The translations under genes were made by a program, and so were the position numbers. Below the pieces are notes generated by a model. The model saw nothing but the letters and a program-made list of their open reading frames with translations, made no database searches and had not been told where the DNA came from. A stretch of 64,000 bases of DNA from Gautieria morchelliformis (taxonomy: Eukaryota; Basidiomycota; Agaricomycetes; Gomphales; Gomphaceae). The stretch covers positions 161,227 to 225,226 of the forward strand of contig WHVA01000148.1 of NCBI GenBank assembly GCA_015179125.1. The letters are read 5' to 3'. Positions 10,561 to 22,378 of this stretch are shown piece after piece; positions within the stretch are counted from its first letter, which is position 1; each line of letters starts with the position of its first letter.

Positions 10561-13425
10561 CCGTCCCCGTCGCCTTCTGGCTCTCCCACGGACTCGCGCG
10601 GTGACGCGCCTGTCGCGGCGCTGGAGGCGGAGGCGGAGTCCGAGGAGGTAATGGGGTCTGCGCCCCGCTTGTCCACGTTGGCGCTGGCGTAGAGCTCCGC
10701 CCTGTCGCCGGGTGCGTATGCGTCTGTCGGTGTGCGGTCCAGGTCTGCGTCGGCGCTAGGATCAAGATCGGGCGCGGGCGAGGGCTCGGTGCACCACCGC
10801 ACCGCGTGCTCCTGCACACTGGGGCATGTTCCAGATGCGGTGGCGATGCGGCCATGCCCTGGCGTGTGAGAGTGGGGGACGATAGCGCGTCCTGCGCTCC
10901 TGCTCCCAGGCGACCCGGCCGCCGACGTGTGCGCGTGGGGTTGTGAGGAGTCGTGGGCGAGCGGGGGGAGTCTAACCGTGCGGAGTGGGGCGACTCGATC
11001 CTTGGGCGCGGGTGCGGGTGCGAGGGTGCGGGTGCGAGCGAGGGAGCAGGAGTGAGCGTCAAATAGCGCCGTGGAGTTACATAATTCTCCCTCTCATGAC
11101 ACCCTACCACCACTATCCATGAGGACACAGCAGTTTTATTTTGAGGGGATTATGGTGGACACATGGCTTGCCAGGGCTCAGCCTATACTTCCCTATGCAC
11201 CATATGCACCTTATGAAGTGTCTCATTAATTTTAGAGATACCATCTTGCATCCCAATATTGGGCCTCAAAGAGTTCAGATACTCTGACTGAGTGACAGAT
11301 GTGCAGTACAAATTGCACATGAGCCTGTTTGAATCTGCTGCTGTGACCTTTTCACAATATCTTTCAAATGCTGTCGGACTCTCAGCCTGACCCAATTTGC
11401 CTCAAAGCACATGTTACTGTGAGAAAACTCAACAATCTTCTCTCTTGGTTCTATTACCAGTAAGAGTTTTCTGCTCAGTAGGACTAGGCTGATCTAGTGT
11501 ATAAGATACAGTCCAGTTGTGTTATGTCTTGGGATCTTGCTTTGGAGCGCAGCACCCGGTTGGTGAAGCAGGCGGCCCGTCCAGACTTGAAAAAGGACAG
11601 GGCCCAGTGGATATACGCTATAGAGCTCGACGCGTCGAATCCGTTACCGTTGCCCGCGTCGTCCATATCCGAGTCAACTCGGAAAGATCTTGGATGAAAA
11701 GGGAGCAAGAGTTCAGTACGTCGAGGAGAGCGGGAAAGTGTTTGGGAGCAACGACAGGTCCGTAGAGCAAAAGACCGAAGCTAGATGGGCGCAACTCCCG
11801 GCGACGAGACCGGTGACCCGCCTGAGGACCGACGCTGACATGGGCCCTGCGATCGCGTCCTGCTCGCCCCGGTCCACGAATGACGTGGGGCAACCTTTAA
11901 TTTTGGTTTTATCCATGAGACGACACCGTGAGACCTGGGGAGTACCTAAGTACCTCCCAGCTGCAGCGGTAGAGGGTCAGCCACGTTCCACGAGGTTAGC
12001 CAGTGTCCCGCCGGGAGTCCTCGACCTGAGTACTGGCCTGCGAGTGGTTCCAGCGCATTCCTGTCATTATCTTCCACCATGACTGATGCATCAACACACG
12101 GTCCGAGTCAGCAGCTGTATAGAAGCAGCCTGAAATAGGGACTGAGTATGGACAACAGTGCTGAAATTGATTCAGTTCCAGCACCCGAGACAAGTAATTT
12201 CACCAGGATGTCTCTGGCAGTGCCCAGGTTCAAGCTATTTCATGAACAGATACATTCCGAGAGCAACGCTGCAAAATCACACAACATACCAGACCAGAAG
12301 ACGCCTCACCCTGCTCCAATTCGGCTTCTGCGTCTCCTGCCTCACTCGACATGTCATCAATCAGTGCGGTCGTGGCATCAACGACAGTCTGGACTGGGGC
12401 CTCGAACGCAAAATCACGAGCCAGGACCTGCCCAGGTATACGTAACGGCCCAGGAATCTCCTTCGCTTCAGGTGCCTATCTATCCGTTCTCCAGCACCGA
12501 CCATACATATATATATCCATCTCCACGGATAGATGGACGAGCTTGCACGAATACCATGTACCTCAGTGCTGATATGGGCATGCGGCACAGCCATGGGACT
12601 CCCGATGTCAACCCCAATCGAAGCCGGCGGCGGATCCCCATTGGCAGTCCGATGACTGCAATTCTTCCTGCGGAGATGAGTCAGGATGAGGCTACGTTCA
12701 TCTCCTCACAAAGGGATGCGATGGAGACGGATGCGGCGGCGTAGGAAGCGACGGTGAGGAATACCCACGCAAGTGGGAGAGGCTCTCGCCGAAGGGCAAG
12801 ATCGTCAGGATCACTGGTAAATAGCCACATGCTTCTGGTCCATATCTCCGTTCCCGCGCCCTATGCCCTCTTCCCCTTGTTCATACCGATGTCACTGCTC
12901 ACGTCTGCGTTGCATATGCTGTAGTTTATGTCCGCTGTCAACGCGCAAATTGAAATCCTAGGGTAATTACAAAGGGTCTCTCCTCGGACTTCTTCAGTAT
13001 TGCTTACCGGTGCCGTAAACCTCCTGGATTCTTGTGGGTTTGAAAAGGTGTCTGCGGTCCGTGCGCTTGGCGTGGTGCGCTATCGTCAACGATGACGTTG
13101 AATTAAAGTTCACTGCCGGGTGAGATAGTATTTTTGGCAATAGATTGAGTTGAATTATGTTAGTGATTAGCTTCAATAAGGTGTGGTCTGATTGTAAAAG
13201 AAGCTGTGATCGACTTTTGAATAGCCAAGGGTGCTTCACGTGGTTTTCGGCAAGCGGCACTTGGAACTTTTGAACTGTTATCATGCGCGCGGTGGCTATC
13301 TTACGCACAGGCTCCATCATTTAAGCCCCACTCAAAGCTCTGCAAACTTCAACTTGCTTCACAGTTTGGACTTGACCACATACGTATCTGTCCTCCATCC
13401 ATCAGTCCTATCACAATTACAAATC
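10561..13425. other. GC-rich then mixed DNA, no gene supported
   Basis: 10561-11060 is very GC-rich and open on the minus strand as a Pro/Ser-rich frame without domain features. 11060-13425 has only short ORFs; the longest on the plus strand is 12148-12744. I recognise none of them and found no consistent splice pattern. Confidence 0.45.
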
Positions 13426-13710
13426 ATGCCCAGAGAAATTGATGCAACCAATGCTAGCTTTACAGTAAGGCAAGGAAGTTTATGTGGATGATACTTGACT
13501 TAGTGTGATGCTGTGCAGGCGGGGGAAATCATCTGGGTGAGATACCCAGACTCTCAAGACTGGGTCCAAGCGACCTTTTATTCATATGGATTTTCAACCA
13601 CAGTACATTGCCATTTCATTCAAGTTAAGTCTACATGTCTCACATATGTTTCCCTTCATCAGAGGGTTCGCGGTAGGCGAAAGACCAAGATCGGGGTTGT
13701 TGCTATATGA
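13426..13710 (+). CDS. Possible small three-exon gene, 63 aa, unknown function
   Basis: Predicted by splicing only. Exons are 13426-13464, 13519-13623 and 13663-13710; introns of 54 and 39 bp begin GTAAGG and GTTAAG and end CAG. Each exon is a multiple of three, so all junctions are phase 0, and the frame ends at a TGA. The product begins MPREIDATNASFT, contains EIIWVRYPDSQDW and ends with a basic segment RVRGRRKTK. I do not recognise a family. It lies about 420 bp left of the Harbinger terminus. The second intron is short for this lineage, which lowers confidence. It could be a relic of a longer gene. Confidence 0.35.
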
Positions 13711-14152
13711 GTTGGGGACGCTTACAGGACGCGTGTCCTATTTCCATGGAAAGATGTCACGGATTCTCCGTGATTTGGAGAATAAACTATAATGACCAGA
13801 CATTTGAATTGTAATACTTGCAAGCAAAATAGGACTATCCCAATTATCAAGATAACCTCAGGAATCGCCTCGCAGGCCAATAAGACCCGTGACAGAAATA
13901 GGGAGGAGGGGAGAATGCAAGTGAGATACGCTGCGCAGCTCATGTCATTCCAGGCGATAGCTGTTTGTAAGATTTCATTGAATGGATACCTCAGGTAAGA
14001 CTGGGATAAGGAACATTGGATGGAACAACATATAAGACCGCACATGCGCTTTGCAATTACTCGTTGGCGAGAAATTTCATTACTCAGAGGGCCAAGTGAA
14101 CGATGGCGCGCGAAGCTGATAGTTCCTAAAATAGGGCTGATCACAGTAGAGG

Positions 14153-14280
14153 ATTTGAGTAGGATTTGATGAGGATTTGACGGAGGATTTCGATTTCTTT
14201 AGAACACCCGACAATGCCCCGAAATCGCGATTTAACTGTGATTAGCCCGATTTGAAACTGGATTTGAGTGGATTTGAGCA
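14153..14280 (+). repeat. Subterminal GGATTTGA repeats, left end
   Basis: GGATTTGA/GGATTTC motifs occur at irregular 10-14 bp spacing after the inverted repeat and again at 14260-14278. The right terminus (22396-22520) has a denser set, in both orientations. Such arrays are typical transposase or accessory-protein binding sites; that role is inferred. Confidence 0.6.
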
Positions 14281-14348
14281 AGGTGATGCCGGACACGGCA
14301 GGATTGAAGTTCTCAACCGGCAGACGGCTCCATATACGTCTTTCCATC

Positions 14349-15796
14349 ATGACCATCATGACTGCAAGGAACGAGCTCACCGACACCCTCGTTCAGCACC
14401 TTATGTTGGAACTCGTTGTAGAAGAGGACACTGAATTGGATGCTTACTTATATGACACAGCGTCCGAGAGCTCAAACTCAGATGTGGAGAGGTTATTAGG
14501 GTCTGATGAGCTCGTTGAAGTGCTAAAAGACTTGCATTCTCGCCGGTATCTTCAACCAAGGGTTGACATCAACAAACTGATGTCTCTTCTTTTGGTAACT
14601 CTTGCGGAGTACAAGCACACACGGCCGGAGTTTTTTCGCCGCTATTTGCGAGTGTGGCCAGAAACCTTCGATTCACTTCTCGAAAAGATCTGTAATGATG
14701 AAGTTTTTTTGAACAACTCTAATAACCATCAGCTGCCAGTGGAACCGCAAGTTGCTGTTACACTTTACCGGTTTGGTCACTTTGGAAATGCCGTTAGTGT
14801 GCAGGAGGTAGCATTGTGGGCAGGATGGGGTTTTGGGACAGTCGATCGGTGCACACGGCGGGTCATGAAAGCCCTATGTCGAACACAATTCCGCCGAGTT
14901 GCTATCAAGTGGCCGGATGAGGTAGAAAAAACACGAGCAAAAGACTGGGTAGAGGAGGTCTCAGGTCCGGAATGGCGTGACGGATGGCTCATGGTAGATG
15001 GCACTCTCGTGCCTTTATTCCAACGCCCTGGATTTTACGGTAACACATGGTATGATCGCAAAAGTAACTACTCGATGAATGTGCAGGTGAGTTATTCATC
15101 GTATGGCATTGAAGTGTCGCTAACTAGCCTACAGCTCATTTCAATTCCTGACCTCCGAATTATTGACTATGGGGTAGGTTTACCAGGGAGTCAGCATGAT
15201 TCCCGGGCATGGAATGAGACTCGGTTGCCCAAAGAACATGCCTCTTTGTTAGAAGTAGGTGAATGGGTATGGGCAGATTCAGCATACCCGCTCCAGAAGT
15301 GGTTGTGCACACCATACAAAAAGTACGCAACACAGTTTGATATTACAGGTTTCGAGGGTGTCATTTTTGATATATGTACAGACCAGAAAAGGACACACCG
15401 GATAACAGACATTTTAACTACTGGGTTTCAAGAATTCGTGTTAAATCCGAACATTGTGTTGGATATGTCAAAGGCCGGTTCTGCTCGCTGCGGGGCTTGC
15501 GCATTCAGATAAACCAACCCCAGCATCTGAAATTCACATCGCTCTGGATCACCGCCTGTATAGCTGTACATTGCTTCGCAATGACTCATGAGGCTGGCCA
15601 GGACATCACTGCAGATGAATTCTTCCGTGAGGGGTTACGCATTGTTGCTGAAGAGAGAACAACGAGCGTGGAGGTCAATATAATAGACCATACTGACGAT
15701 GAGGTGTCAAGGGATGTTACGCTCCTTGAGGGAAGAGTGAAGCGTGAGCAGCTGAAGGGGTTTCTCTTAGAAAGACTCCACACAGAGTCTCATAGC
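14349..15796 (+). CDS. PIF/Harbinger DDE transposase, 3' end cut off by copia B
   Basis: DDE superfamily nuclease that would cut and move the Harbinger element. Splicing introns 15087-15134 (48 bp) and 15323-15381 (59 bp) gives a continuous frame. Catalytic residues are visible: D in LMVDGTLVP (14997), D in GSQHDSRAW (15198) and E in VKSEHCVGYVKGRF (15449). An N-terminal helical region comes before the catalytic core. I chose the ATG at 14349; 14286 is an in-frame alternative. The codons at the right edge (...HTESHS) run straight into the LTR. The last three codons and the stop now sit at 24134-24123 on the other strand, beyond the inversion. The only break is the copia insertion, so the transposase was probably intact until then. 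Confidence 0.88.
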
Positions 15797-16294
15797 TGTT
15801 GGGTGCATTTATGCTCCTGCACCAAAATCAAGCATAATATATCCAATTTGTTGTGTGGCCTTCCAATTTCTTCTCACATTGTTCTTGTATTATGCATCCA
15901 TTTCTCTGGTTATTTTCGAAATTTTCCACTCATTCCTTATCTCTCTATTTCATCTTGTTATTCCTACTTTTACAAGCGGCTGCACCCAGCGGAGTCTGAA
16001 ATGACTTCGACGCGCGAGCTCTTGGGCGCTAAAGGGCCGGGTAGTAGTACATGCGCAGTGGAACACATTTCCCCCTCTCTCAGTGACCACTAAATTCACT
16101 GAGAGAGGCAAGTAAATTAGTCTAGTAGTCTTTACATTTATTGACCTAGAAATCCTCTGTAGTGAATTGATTTCTAGGTAGTGTATAATATATTTATAGT
16201 GACCACTAAATTCACTGAGAGAGTGAATTGATTTCTAGTCTATTCTTTTGAATAACAAGTCCATACCTACTGCCTATAATTCCTGTCCTCCACA
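15797..16294 (+). repeat. 5' LTR of copia B
   Basis: 498 bp, TG...CA, flanked on the left by ATAGC (15792-15796). It carries the same 13-bp stem found in LTR A (16074-16086 with 16096-16108), with a different loop. Confidence 0.94.
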
Positions 16295-16310
16295 GGGTTA
16301 TGGGCCCCGG
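16295..16310 (+). other. Primer-binding site overlapping the gag start codon
   Basis: GGGTTATGGGCCCCGG directly follows the LTR. The ATG at 16300-16302 is both the gag initiator and the complement of a CAU anticodon, as expected for half-tRNA iMet priming of the Drosophila copia type. Confidence 0.7.
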
Positions 16311-19300
16311 AGACACTTCTGAGAAGCTGTTGGGTGTTGAGAAGCTTGCTACTGATGGAAGTAATTGGCCATTGTGGCGAGCCACTCTCATCAGCTATTT
16401 CGAGTCCAAAAATCTGCTCAAGCATGTAGAAGGGAGAGTCACTCGACCTCCTGATCCTCCAGTCATGCCCCCAGGCCATATTCTAACAGAAGCTGAGGAA
16501 ACTCAGATGGATAAGGCTGAGGAGAAGCTGGAGAGATACCTTGCTAGAGAAGGACAAGCCAAGACCCAAATCATTGTCTCAGTGTCAGAGTCATTAGCCC
16601 TGATGCTACAGAAGCAGAAGACAGCAAAAGAGACTTGGGATGCACTGGTCAATGAGATGACCAAAAAGCCCAAGATGGTCCTCACCAGCCTGCAGAGACA
16701 ACTCCGCAGTATGAGATGTCCTGAGGATGGAGACTTGAGAGATCACTTGGACAAGGCCCAAGACCTATATGCTCGTCTTAATGAGATGGGAGCTAGAGTT
16801 TCTGAAGAAGAATTCATGGACATCATCCTTGCGTCACTTCCACCATCCTATGAGGCAGTCATGAACGCCCTTACCACTTCGCTTGAAGAATGCGGGATGC
16901 CATTGGTCCCTGATAATATTATTAGGGTACTAAAGGCTCAGTATGACAGGAAGAAAACACTCCCGCAAGAAGAGCAGGTGTTTATTGGTTCATCTACTAA
17001 GAAGGACCAGAAGGGGCAGAAGGCGCATGTATGCACCAACTGCAAAAAGCCTGGACATTCCATCGAAAATTGCTGGGCTAAAGGAGGTGGTAAAGAAGGC
17101 CAAGGACCACGTCAGAAGAAGAAAGCCAAAGGCAAGAAGAAGAAGAAGGGTAAAGCAAAAGCGAATGTTGCCGAAGAAGAGTCTACTTCTGAGGAAAGTG
17201 GTGATGGGCATCTTGCCTTCACCAATTTCGATGAGTGCTCTAATTTCAATTTGAGCACATCCTCAGGAGTTATAGTCATACTCGACACCGGAACGACATC
17301 GCATATGACTCCTCACAAAAATTTATTGAGGGACTACTGTCAATTCTCACAGCCGAGGACTATCCGAGCAGCCAACAAAGGTACTTTTGATGCCTTCGGC
17401 TCAGGACTGCTCGTATTATCCAATAAGGTTGGAGATAGAACAGTAGAAGTCACGTTGCAAGATACATACTATGCACCCAAAATTGCTGCTACCCTCGTCT
17501 CGATCGGTCGGTGCGATGATGCTGGCTACGACATTCGACTCGGTGGCCAGAAATGCACAATATCTAACGCTACCGGAAAGGTATTGATGCAAGCACCGAA
17601 GGTCAATGGTTTATATCGACTAGACCTCCAGTCACCAAGTGCTCAAGCCCATATGTGTTTATCTGCCATGGAAATTCATCAAAAGATGGGGCACATCTCG
17701 CAGAAGTCCCTACAACATCTATTAAATCATGGCATGATATTGGGCATTGAACTGAGCTCCACAGGCGATAGAATTGTCTGCGATGCGTGTATTCAGGCCA
17801 AGATTGCACGCAAACCTCTTCCTCGAGAACCCAGAGACCGAACATCAAAATTCGGTGACAGAATTTATTCTGATGTCTGGGGACCTGCAAGACACCTCAC
17901 GATCGATAAGAAGTCATATTATGTCTCCTTTATCGATGACTACTCAAGAGAATCGGTGATCTATCTCATGGCGAACAAATCAGAAGCATTCTCAAAGTAC
18001 AAGCTCTACGAGGCTTTAATGCTTCGACAGAGAAATGTGCACATCAAAGCACTTGTTTCTGATCGAGGGGGCGAGTATATGAGCTCTGAATTCGAACAGC
18101 ATCTAGCCAAACAAGGCACGAAGCATCAGTTGACGGTACACGACACACCAGAGTCCAATGGTGTTGCGGAACGCCTGAACCGAACCCTCACTGAGAGAAC
18201 TCGTGCCATGCTGCTAGAATCAGGCCTTCCTAAGATATTATGGGGCTATGCGATACAGCATGCCAATTATCTTAGGAACAGGACGCATACAAGAGCTCTA
18301 CCAGATAAAACGCCCTACGAGATGATTCACCATGAAAAACCGAATCTCAAAGACATTCACGCGTGGGGAACTGAAATTTATGTTAAAATCACTCAGGGAG
18401 ATAAATTGGCAGCTCGTGCCAAGAGAGCTCGTTGGATAGGAATTTCTGCGCAGAGCCATGGTCATTATATTTATTGGCCTGACTCGCACAAAGTTTCTGT
18501 CGAGGGAACGTTGTGTTTGATTCAGAGATGAAGAAGGGAAAGGTCCCAATCATTTCTATTGAGGAATCCAAGCTACCCACGTCTAGAGAAGAGAAGAAGG
18601 CCATTCCGGCATCAGTGCCTGTGCCCGGTCGCTTAGTCAGCGAAGAGGCAAAGATCGAAGAAATTGATGAAAGTGCACCGGAAGAATATCTTGAAAAACT
18701 GCAACCTATTCAGGGAGTTGATGACAGACCTAGAGAAGCTGAACCGATAAGGAGAAGCGAAAGGATCCGTCAACAACAAGTGCAGCCGGCCCCATCAGGT
18801 CCCGTAACAAGATCTCAAACCCAGAGACAAGCTGGCGCACATATGACTACGCTAGCTTACGAGGACGTTGAGGACCATAAAGAAGATTTATTCGACCAAG
18901 AATTATCCTCCGAGATTGATGGCATCAGTAGCTATGAGTGTGCCATCAGTGCGTTTCTAACCGACGGTCAAAACAATAACAAGGCGCCGGATTTGAATCA
19001 AATTGAACCTAGCAATGCAGACGAAGCTCTGAATAATCCTATATGGAAGAAATCAATGGACAAAGAGTATGAGGCCCTAATCGACAAGGGAGTGTGGGAA
19101 CGAGCCAAATCACCTCCTGGAGCCAATATTGTCGGTAATAAATGGGTCTACCTTTGGAAGCGTAATCCAGAAGGGAAACCAATAATGCCTAAATCGAGAA
19201 TGGTCGCCCAAGGCTTCACACAGAAGTTTGGAGTCGACTATGATGAGACATACTCACCTGTTGCTCGGTTATCCTCCCTACGGATCATATGCGCCATTGC

Positions 19301-20543
19301 TGCTAGGAATGACTGGCCTATCCATCAAATGGACGTGGACTATGCATACCTCAATGCTACGTTGCCCGAACCTATTTACATGAAGCAGCCGTATGGATAT
19401 GAGTCAGGAGACAAAGGCGAAGTGCTACTTTTGAAGAAAGCACTCTACGGCCTCAAGCAATCTGGAAGAGAATGGTACAAACGTCTAAGTGGTGAATTCC
19501 ACAAGTTAGGATTCACTACGTCAGCCACAGACGGGGCTGTATTTTATAGACGTGGCGGAAAGGGGCATGTGATCATTGCAACAGCTGTGGACGACCTTAC
19601 CATCACAGCTGAGAATCAGTCAGTCCTGGACGAAGTCAAACGAGATCTTGCTCAGATCTTCAGTATGAAAGATCTAGGCGAGATTCATTGGCTATTGAAT
19701 CTCAAAATCGAAAGAGACTGGCAGAAGAAGACCATTGCAATTTCACAACCTGCATACATCGAGAAGATCATCAAAAAATTTAATCTCGAAGATGCAAAGA
19801 CTTATGCTACGCCTCTTGATCCAGCCGTAAAATTATCTAAAGACCAATGTCCTTCTACAGAGAGAGGCAAGAAAGCCATGTCGAAGTTTCCATACAGGCA
19901 AGCTATAGGATCACTGATGTGGGCGGCTGTAGCCACTCGACCTGACATTGCATTTGCGGTGTCATTACTCTCGCAATTCCTCGAAAATCCAGGTGGCACA
20001 CATTGGAATGCAGTCAAACGTGTCTTCAAATATTTGAAAGGCACGAAGCATTACAAGCTCACACTTGGAAGAAATCGAGACGGCTTGATGGGGTATTCAG
20101 ATGCGGATTGGGGTTCACAGAGTCATAGGCGTTCGTATTCGGCATACTTATTTCAGATTGATGGAGGCACTGTTTCATGGAGTTGCCAGAAACAGTCGAT
20201 AGTAGCCCTCTCATCAACTGAAGCCGAATTCGTCGCCCTGACCCATGCGGGCAAAGAGGCTCTTTGGATGCGCCATTTTATTTCTGAAATATTCCAACCA
20301 CTGAACAGACCCATCCAAGTTTATTCAGACAATCAATCAGCCATTGCCATCACGTATGGCACCCAACAACACACGAGAACCAAGCATTTCGACATCCGAT
20401 TATATTTCCTTCGAGATATAATCAAAAATCAACAAGCCAAGCTCGTTTATTTGCCAACCGAACAAATGTCGGCAGATATCCTCACTAAAGGACTTCCTAG
20501 TCCTAGAGTGAAGATTCTCAACGAGCAAATTGGAATATATTAA
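16300..20543 (+). pseudogene. Copia B gag-pol, single frameshift
   Basis: Copia polyprotein with one lesion. Residues 1-230 are Gag, followed by a CX2CX4HX4C knuckle (CTNCKKPGHSIENC, near residue 245) and a Lys-rich linker. Next come protease (DTGTTSHM, near 328) and the integrase HHCC zinc site (IHQKMGH ... CDAC, 457-494). The integrase core has D in YSDVWG, D in VSDRGGEY and E in ESNGVAERLNR. About one base is lost near 18500-18506 relative to copy A, ending the first frame at 18531. The second frame (18513-20543) is open through RT (DVDYAYLNA, ALYGLKQSGREWY, TAVDDLTI) and RNase H (SDADWGSQ, SSTEAEFVAL, RTKHFDIRLYF). A programmed shift is unlikely because copy A reads straight through this point. 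Confidence 0.93.
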
Positions 20544-20547
20544 GCTT

Positions 20548-20556
20548 GAGGGGGCG
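20548..20556 (+). other. Polypurine tract of copia B
   Basis: GAGGGGGCG directly before the 3' LTR, four bases after the pol stop TAA (20541-20543). Confidence 0.75.
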
Positions 20557-21053
20557 TGTTGGGTGCATTTATGCTCCTGCACCAAAATCAAGCATAATAT
20601 ATCCAATTTGTTGTGTGGCCTTCCAATTTCTTCTCACATTGTTCTTGTATTATGCATCCATTTCTCTGGTTATTTTCGAAATTTTCCACTCATTCCTTAT
20701 CTCTCTATTTCATCTTGTTATTCCTACTTTTACAAGCGGCTGCACCCAGCGGAGTCTGAAATGACTTCGACGCGCGAGCTCTTGGGCGCTAAAGGGCCGG
20801 GTAGTAGTACATGCGCAGTGGAACACATTTCCCCCTCTCTCAGTGACCACTAAATTCACTGAGAGAGGCAAGTAAATTAGTCTAGTAGTCTTTACATTTA
20901 TTGACCTAGAAATCCTCTGTAGTGAATTGATTTCTAGGTAGTGTATAATATATTTATAGTGACCACTAAATTCACTGAGAGAGTGAATTGATTTCTAGTC
21001 TATTCTTTTGAATAACAAGTCCATACCTACTGCCTATATTCCTGTCCTCCACA
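20557..21053 (+). repeat. 3' LTR of copia B (recombinant)
   Basis: 497 bp. It differs from the 5' LTR by a missing A near 21038 in the last 20 bases. The LTR at 24140-24637 has the undeleted version there. The right flank is ACAAC (21054-21058), which is not B's own duplication. Both facts fit a crossover inside this LTR. Confidence 0.9.
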
Positions 21054-21058
21054 ACAAC

Positions 21059-22375
21059 GACATCGCAGGGCCAATGCTTCAACCATGAACAGACGCCTCG
21101 GCTATAACCAAGACGGCACCACCACACAGCATTTGTAACGTCTCTCACAATGGAGCGGCATAGTGCCCTCGGTCTGAGATCACACCACTACACCTCACCT
21201 CGTCGACGGACACACAACAGAATAGGTCGAAGCGGGGCACAGGTCAGGCCCTCAGCTTGAACGAGTTCAACGAAAACTTCCGTACATCACCGTCCGGTCT
21301 TGCGGAGAAAGAGCTTAGGGACAGAAAGTTTCCCCTTGCCAGGAATATGCCCAAGAGGGACGCAGAAGGTGTTTCCGTGAATGACACACTCAATCCAGAT
21401 GACGACCTGTATGGGTCCGGCATCGATGGTCATGCAACAGCAGATGGCCTGTATGTGGGCGACATGTCATGTCCGAATGGTCCTGTGACCTGCATGAACG
21501 TGCGCATGTCCCCGATGCACCTGCAACGATGCGCTCAATTCAGACGACTTCCCAACTGCTGGGGTTTTTTGGCATGGATGGTTCTATCCTCAGCACGACC
21601 TCCTCAAAGTGTAACAGCGAAAACGCCTCCTGGGCGCGTAAGCCCGAACCTACGCGCCGCGGAGCGCAATACCCCTGCTTGTTCCGGACTTACGTGTTGT
21701 TAACGTCCTGATCAATAATTGCCGCTGAATATTGGTTCTCGGATAGACGTCCAGGATTGACTAGGTAGTTATCCGATGCTTAGATATTTCAGTAGGGTAC
21801 GAAACTTACAAGTTGATGTCCATCACAATGATACTGAGAATTTTTCCAAGTAGAAGCACGCTGCGGTAAATCCAGTATATGAACTGGTCTTTGCTCCCAG
21901 TACCGCGAGTCGGGGTACTTATGCCCAAGTAATGGTAAGGAAAGGTGCCAATCTTTATTATTTAATCATCCCTCTGCTCGACGCATGCTCCAAACGCACA
22001 CACGCATACCCATGTCCCGTCCCTCGGATGTCGCCATGAACCAGGTGTCCTGCCTACCAGTAAAGTTGTATATTTAACACCCTATGAATGTGGAGGCATC
22101 ATAGTGAGTTGGTGCGCTGGGATTTAACTCTTTTTCACTGATCATATACAGGCGATGGCTATCGCTGGGAACGTCAGTTGTGCTCTCCTGTCCTCACTCC
22201 TGCTGGCCGTTGGTCTTCCGACTCTCTTAAATGGGCAGCGTAAATCTCCAGACGCATCCGCTACCTTTGCTCGTTAACAGGTCGCGTGAGTGTTTCCATC
22301 ATGTTTATCGTCTCTCACTCATTCCCTCTTAGAGTATTTGTGATCTTCCTCCTTTGTTCAGACTTGGTCCAAAGC
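21059..22375. other. Host flank inside the inverted segment, no gene supported
   Basis: A 148-codon plus-strand ORF (21257-21703) and shorter ones are present without recognisable motifs. Before the inversion this DNA lay between the Harbinger element and the solo LTR. Confidence 0.45.
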
Positions 22376-22378
22376 ATT

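Larger units (their letters stand above)
14133..15796 (+). mobile_element. PIF/Harbinger transposon, left arm
   Basis: Left part of a Harbinger element now split by copia B. It begins with a 26-bp terminal inverted repeat (14133-14158, AGGGCTGATCACAG...). The identical 26 bases occur at 22379-22404 in the same orientation, because the right arm has been inverted. A 3-bp target duplication AAT fits: AAT at 14130-14132, and its complement ATT at 22376-22378. Subterminal GGATTTGA-type repeats follow. The left arm (1664 bp) plus the right arm (22379-24134, 1756 bp) gives an element of about 3.4 kb before the copia insertion. Confidence 0.88.
15797..21053 (+). mobile_element. Ty1/copia LTR retrotransposon B
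   Basis: Full-length copia element with LTRs of 498 and 497 bp, a primer-binding site and a polypurine tract. It is inserted in the last codons of the Harbinger transposase. The flanking pentamers do not match each other (ATAGC on the left, ACAAC on the right). The left one matches one flank of the solo LTR at 24140-24637 and the right one matches the other flank, which indicates inversion after insertion. The LTRs are essentially identical (one single-base deletion), so the element is recent. The only coding lesion seen is a 1-base deletion between integrase and RT. Confidence 0.95.

Noticed and set aside
10475..11128. 217-codon minus-strand ORF rich in Pro, Arg, Ser and Thr
   Set aside because: Open in several frames because of extreme GC content; no domain, splice pattern or conserved block.
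12148..12744. 198-codon plus-strand ORF
   Set aside because: Low-complexity composition, overlapping ORFs in other frames and no recognisable motif; not enough to call a gene.
15374..16093. 239-codon ORF joining the transposase end to LTR sequence
   Set aside because: The frame runs by chance from the transposase into the LTR; reading across the insertion does not imply a fusion protein.
18495..18531. Programmed frameshift between integrase and RT in copia B
   Set aside because: Copy A reads through the same region in one frame, so a mutation in B is simpler.
15797..21053. Copia B as an insertion without target duplication
   Set aside because: The flanks do not match directly, but they match the flanks of the solo LTR at 24140-24637, so inversion is the better explanation.
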